The notes under the pieces are model-generated. The model was given only the letters and a program-made list of their open reading frames with translations, did no database searches and was not told the DNA's origin. Shown in pieces: positions 23,789 through 26,917 of a stretch of DNA of 26,917 nt (positions are counted from its first letter, which is position 1; the number at the start of each line of letters is the position of its first letter). The translations under genes and the position numbers were made by a program. Source of the stretch: JANMEB01 sp041740495 (GTDB lineage: Bacteria > Planctomycetota > Planctomycetia > Pirellulales > Pirellulaceae); the NCBI GenBank assembly GCA_041740495.1, contig JBGSLW010000156.1, forward strand, positions 1 to 26,917. Reading direction: 5' to 3'.

Positions 23789-24387
23789 CCGGACCAATTC
23801 GGGCCATCCCTTCCGCGGCCGGCGTGATTGTCGCCTGCACCGGGCAACTTGACGTTGTACCCCCGCCGGTCACAGGCGGACGCTTTTGTTTGTCTACGGC
23901 TCGACGGGCAACCTCCTCCGCCGCGTTTACTTGCGGCAGCCTAAGGTCCGCGGTCCGCGGCCTACCCACCACAGACGCAAACAACGGCAACTGACGTTCA
24001 ACATCGGGGGTGCATTATCTTCCTGCATCCTTCGGCCTCCTAGCCCGTACGCCTGCGGCGGTCGGTTCCATGCGAGGATTTCGAACCAAAGCCCTCCGCG
24101 ACGCGTAGTATGAGATGAGGGACCGCAGTCCGCAGGTTGCGGAGCTTCGCAATGCACACGCGTTAGGGAAAGTTGTTCGCTTCGAGCGTTTGTGTGCTCT
24201 TTAGGGAATGCAGCGGAGCCAGGTCTCGCGAGCGGGCGGAAATCGGGTGCAGTCTTTTGCTTCACCCTGAATCCTGGTCTATGCTTGCGGGAATTCGTTT
24301 TTCCCAATTTCGGCCAGCACGCCCCGGCCTCTTCGGAGCCCGTGGGGCGCGTGCCCGGACGGCCGTTTCCGACAGGAATTCCCCTCC
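23789..24387. other. 599-bp intergenic region with no supported gene
   Basis: Frames on both strands are Arg/Pro-rich shadows. A short GC fold-back (CCGCGGTCCGCGG) lies near 23949-23961. I see no tmRNA, SRP RNA, RNase P or tRNA features. The right end should contain the promoter of the CtpA-type protease gene. Confidence 0.4.
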
Positions 24388-26016
24388 ATGCGACATCGCA
24401 CTGCGATCCTGGCCGTGGCTCTTCTGCTCTGGGGAGCTCTCGCGAGTTGGGCAGATGAGCCCCCATCCGGCGGCGTCAAGTTCGTTCCGCCCCGAGTAGA
24501 AACCGGGCCCACCTCGGTCGAGGATCTGCTGCGGCAAGCCGCGACTTTGGAGCAGCAGCAGCGATGGAGCGAGGCCCTGCAAATTTACCAGGATGCACAG
24601 CGGGCCTATCCGGACAATCACGAAGTCGGCGATCGGCGTGTGATCGCCCAGATCCATTTCGACGTCAACCGGCGATGTGCCGATCAACATTTCCAGCAAG
24701 CCCTCTCTCGCTCGACAACCGCCCAGGCCTTGGCGACCTATTCCGATGTGATCCACAAGGTCCAAACGTATTATGTGATACAGCCCGATTGGAAGTCGAT
24801 GGTCCGCCTGGGGGCGTCCGACCTGCAGATTGCCTTGCAGCATCCGAACTTCGTGCAGCGCTATGCCGGCGACCTATCCGCCGAACGGGCCGCCGAGGTC
24901 GCCGCTCAGTTACCCACGTGGATCGCTGCGGCCCGCATCGAAGACGCCCAAGATGCGTATCGCATCACGCAACAGCTTGCCGTTCGCCTGCACGAACAGG
25001 CCGGAGTCAGTCAGGTTGCTACGATCTACGAGATGATTTTCGGCTTGGTCCAAGCGCTCGATCCGTACTCGGCGTACATGACCGACAGTCAATACCGCGA
25101 GACGATGTCCCAGATCGAGGGGAATTTCGTGGGGCTGGGAGTAGAACTCAAGACATTGCCGGGGCAGCTGGTCGTGGTCAGTGTTATCCCCAACGGCCCC
25201 GCTTACGCCGCGGGCCTGCAAAGCGGGGACCTTATTCTCAGCGCGGACGGTGTCTCGGTCGAACAAACGGGGAGCGAAGTTGTGGCCGATGCACTCCGCG
25301 GCGCCGAAGGTTCGTCGTGTGAACTTGTCGTCCAGCGGGATTTGAAAGCCTACAGGGCTTCGGTCGTTCGGCGGCACGTCGAAATCCCGAGCCTGAGCGA
25401 TACCCGAATGCTCGACCCGGACGCGGGGATCGCGTACATCCGGATCGGCAGCTTTCAGCGGACGACCATCCGCGATTTCGATCAGGCCATGGCTCGCCTG
25501 TATCAACAGGGAATGCGACAGCTGGTGCTCGATTTGCGCGGCAATCCCGGCGGGCTACTGACCGCCGGTGTGGAAGTCGCCGATCGATTTATCTCCCAAG
25601 GGATCATCGTCGCCACCCATGGGCGCAATCCCATGGAGGACTTTGTGCATCATGCACATCCTAGCAACACGTGGCGAATTCCCCTGGTGGTCCTGATCGA
25701 TGAAAACTCCGCCAGCGCCGCTGAAATCTTGGCGGCGGCGATCGCCGACCACAAGGCGGGCCGCATCGTCGGAAATCGCAGCTACGGAAAAGGGAGCGTG
25801 CAGGGGATCTTTCCCTTGAGTGTTGGAGGCGGTCTGCGACTGACCACCGCCAAATTCTACGCGCCGTCGGGCCGCGCGATCCAGAATTCCGGCGTGACAC
25901 CAGATGTCGAAGTCACTTCCCTCAGCAAACCTGCGACCGGGGCCCCTACGGATTCGCAAACCGACGGCGCTTTGGCCGTTGCTGTCCAAACGCTCAAATC
26001 GACTCAATCGAGGTAA
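24388..26016 (+). CDS. C-terminal processing peptidase (CtpA-type, S41A)
   Basis: The 542-aa product starts with a signal peptide (RHRTAILAVALLLWGALASW, cleaved near WAD). A helical, TPR-like stretch (about 45-120) precedes the family N-terminal helices. A PDZ domain (about 245-320) contains FVGLGVEL and AAGLQSGDLILSADG. The protease domain carries DLRGNPGGLL, the nucleophile Ser443 in ENSASAAEI and the general base Lys468 in YGKGS, 25 residues apart as in E. coli Prc. Members degrade or trim envelope proteins from the C-terminus. It lies immediately before a bidirectional terminator. Confidence 0.94.
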   Translation: MRHRTAILAVALLLWGALASWADEPPSGGVKFVPPRVETGPTSVEDLLRQAATLEQQQRWSEALQIYQDAQRAYPDNHEVGDRRVIAQIHFDVNRRCADQHFQQALSRSTTAQALATYSDVIHKVQTYYVIQPDWKSMVRLGASDLQIALQHPNFVQRYAGDLSAERAAEVAAQLPTWIAAARIEDAQDAYRITQQLAVRLHEQAGVSQVATIYEMIFGLVQALDPYSAYMTDSQYRETMSQIEGNFVGLGVELKTLPGQLVVVSVIPNGPAYAAGLQSGDLILSADGVSVEQTGSEVVADALRGAEGSSCELVVQRDLKAYRASVVRRHVEIPSLSDTRMLDPDAGIAYIRIGSFQRTTIRDFDQAMARLYQQGMRQLVLDLRGNPGGLLTAGVEVADRFISQGIIVATHGRNPMEDFVHHAHPSNTWRIPLVVLIDENSASAAEILAAAIADHKAGRIVGNRSYGKGSVQGIFPLSVGGGLRLTTAKFYAPSGRAIQNSGVTPDVEVTSLSKPATGAPTDSQTDGALAVAVQTLKSTQSR

Positions 26017-26043
26017 AACAAGCGCGATAATACCATCGCAAAT

Positions 26044-26077
26044 AAAAAAGGCGTCGGCCGCATGGCCGACGCCTTTT
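26044..26077. terminator. Bidirectional terminator between the CtpA-type and Cys-rich genes
   Basis: The arms GGCGTCGGCC and GGCCGACGCC pair perfectly over 10 bp around a GCAT loop. Six A precede the hairpin and four T follow it, so it can terminate the protease transcript (+) and the Cys-rich transcript (-). Confidence 0.88.
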
Positions 26078-26121
26078 CGCGTTCGATCGGCGGGAGGCCG
26101 CCGGCACATGTTACGCGTGAA

Positions 26122-26667
26122 CTATTCGTTCGTGTCCGAAGCAGACTCTTCGGCCTTGGCGGCGGCACCAGTCGCCGGGCAAGTCCCCGGGCAATTTTCG
26201 CATTTCTCGGTGCATTCGGCTCCGGCCGAAGTGCAATGTGGGCAGGCAGCCGCGCTGGTCGATACCGTTTCCGTCGAAGCTTTGTTTTCGCAGCAGCTGC
26301 AGCTCGATTTTTCGCCGGTGGATACGGTCGCTGTTTTTTCCGAGCAGCATGCGCCGCCTTCGCTACAGCAACTCGATTTTGCACTGGTCGCCACGGCAAC
26401 ACCTTCGCTGCAGCAGCTTCCCTTGACCGCGACCGCCGACGACTCGCTGCAGCAACTGCCCGTCTGGCAGGCAGAGCCCGTCGCGCACATCGCGTTGGAC
26501 TTCACGTCCGCTACCGAGTCGCCACAGCAACTTCCGGTCGTGGCCGTGACTCCCGTGACGTCCTTGATCTCCTTCAACGCAGCATTTTCTCGCACACGGT
26601 TGTAAACCAAGAAACCCACCGCTCCGAACGCGACCAACGTAATCAGTCCGAACAACGACTTGTTCAT
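26122..26667 (-). CDS. Membrane-anchored cysteine-pair repeat protein, possibly metal-binding
   Basis: The 181-aa product has one N-terminal TM segment (SLFGLITLVAFGAVGFLVY) and then no further hydrophobic stretch. The rest is Ser/Ala/Thr/Glu-rich with 21 Cys. CC pairs occur at 47-48, 72-73, 85-86, 100-101, 107-108 and 125-126, several in a repeated SCCSE motif. A C-terminal cluster (142-163) has CxxC and CxxxCxxCxxxC spacing like a zinc-binding knuckle. An AGGA ribosome-binding site lies 7 bp before the ATG. The composition recalls metallothioneins and copper- or zinc-sequestering proteins, but it matches no family I know. A disulphide-rich surface protein is the alternative. Internal DNA repeats (CAGCARCT) show the gene grew by duplication. 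Confidence 0.8.
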   Translation of the reverse strand: MNKSLFGLITLVAFGAVGFLVYNRVRENAALKEIKDVTGVTATTGSCCGDSVADVKSNAMCATGSACQTGSCCSESSAVAVKGSCCSEGVAVATSAKSSCCSEGGACCSEKTATVSTGEKSSCSCCENKASTETVSTSAAACPHCTSAGAECTEKCENCPGTCPATGAAAKAEESASDTNE

Positions 26668-26713
26668 CTATTTATCCTCTTGCAATACGGGCGAAACATC
26701 AGAACTCGTCTCA

Positions 26714-26742
26714 ATAGTAAAGACCAAACCAAGGGCTGGCAA
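26714..26742 (-). promoter_or_regulatory. Candidate promoter of the Cys-rich gene
   Basis: On the minus strand TTGCCA (26742-26737) and TACTAT (26719-26714) are 17 bp apart, a reasonable -35/-10 pair. The leader to the ATG at 26667 would be about 40 nt. I see no obvious metal-regulator operator. Confidence 0.45.
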
Positions 26743-26917
26743 GGTCGTTCTCGAGGCGATGTGGCGGGTTTTACAAACTTGTGATGTACCCGAAAACGCA
26801 GTTTCTGGAGCGATTCCCTGGCCAGGCCCATTTCCCCAGCTTCCCCCCATCCCAATGAGGTCGTGCATTTTTCTGCACCATTTCCCTACAATTCGTTTAA
26901 CGCCAAGCCGGAGGCGC

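Noticed and set aside
23927..24466. 179-codon minus-strand frame in the gap before the CtpA-type gene
   Set aside because: It runs into the protease gene's signal peptide region and is Arg/Pro/Gly-rich without motifs, so I treat it as chance.

Overview
The window looks like chromosomal DNA from a GC-rich planctomycete, most likely of the Pirellula/Rhodopirellula type. This placement is inferred from gene content: a tricorn-like S41 protease with a secretion signal, many small membrane-anchored proteins of unknown family, a reduced Tad-type gene set, and intergenic spaces full of short dispersed palindromes. No ribosomal RNA, tRNA, CRISPR array, integrase or transposase could be supported.

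Left part (1-6883). A 5'-truncated DUF4105 lipoprotein gene (+) meets a minus-strand gene string, read from 6328 down to 882: tRNA-dihydrouridine synthase, a small lipoprotein overlapping it by 11 bp, moaC, a stand-alone 2-oxoacid dehydrogenase acyltransferase (E2) catalytic-domain protein, a 661-codon protein of unknown function, and a small gene that starts 2 bp after the preceding stop but needs one +1 frameshift to read through. A DUF2726 membrane protein diverges from the dus gene and ends overlapping enolase.

Middle part (6876-14438). Enolase (-) diverges from riboflavin synthase alpha chain, a sugar phosphate isomerase/epimerase-type TIM barrel and rsmA/ksgA (all +). Then come an App1-type phosphatidate phosphatase (-), a small soluble hypothetical protein (+), a polytopic membrane protein that may be a small multidrug export protein (-), and a two-TM protein with a HAMP-like segment (-).

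Right part (14796-26667). Two TadE-like pseudopilin genes and a TadG-like VWA gene form a tight plus-strand cluster closed by a textbook rho-independent terminator. Next are a large tricorn protease homologue, a repeat-rich gap, a long-form aspartate carbamoyltransferase, a coiled-coil membrane protein with a small overlapping membrane partner behind a strong sigma-70-like promoter, and a CtpA-type S41 protease. A bidirectional terminator separates the last of these from a membrane-anchored protein with 21 cysteines, mostly in Cys-Cys pairs.

Most genes are housekeeping or envelope functions. The most unusual items are the Cys-Cys repeat protein at 26122-26667, the frameshifted coupled gene at 882-1137, and at least three families of short palindromic or tandem repeats in the intergenic DNA.
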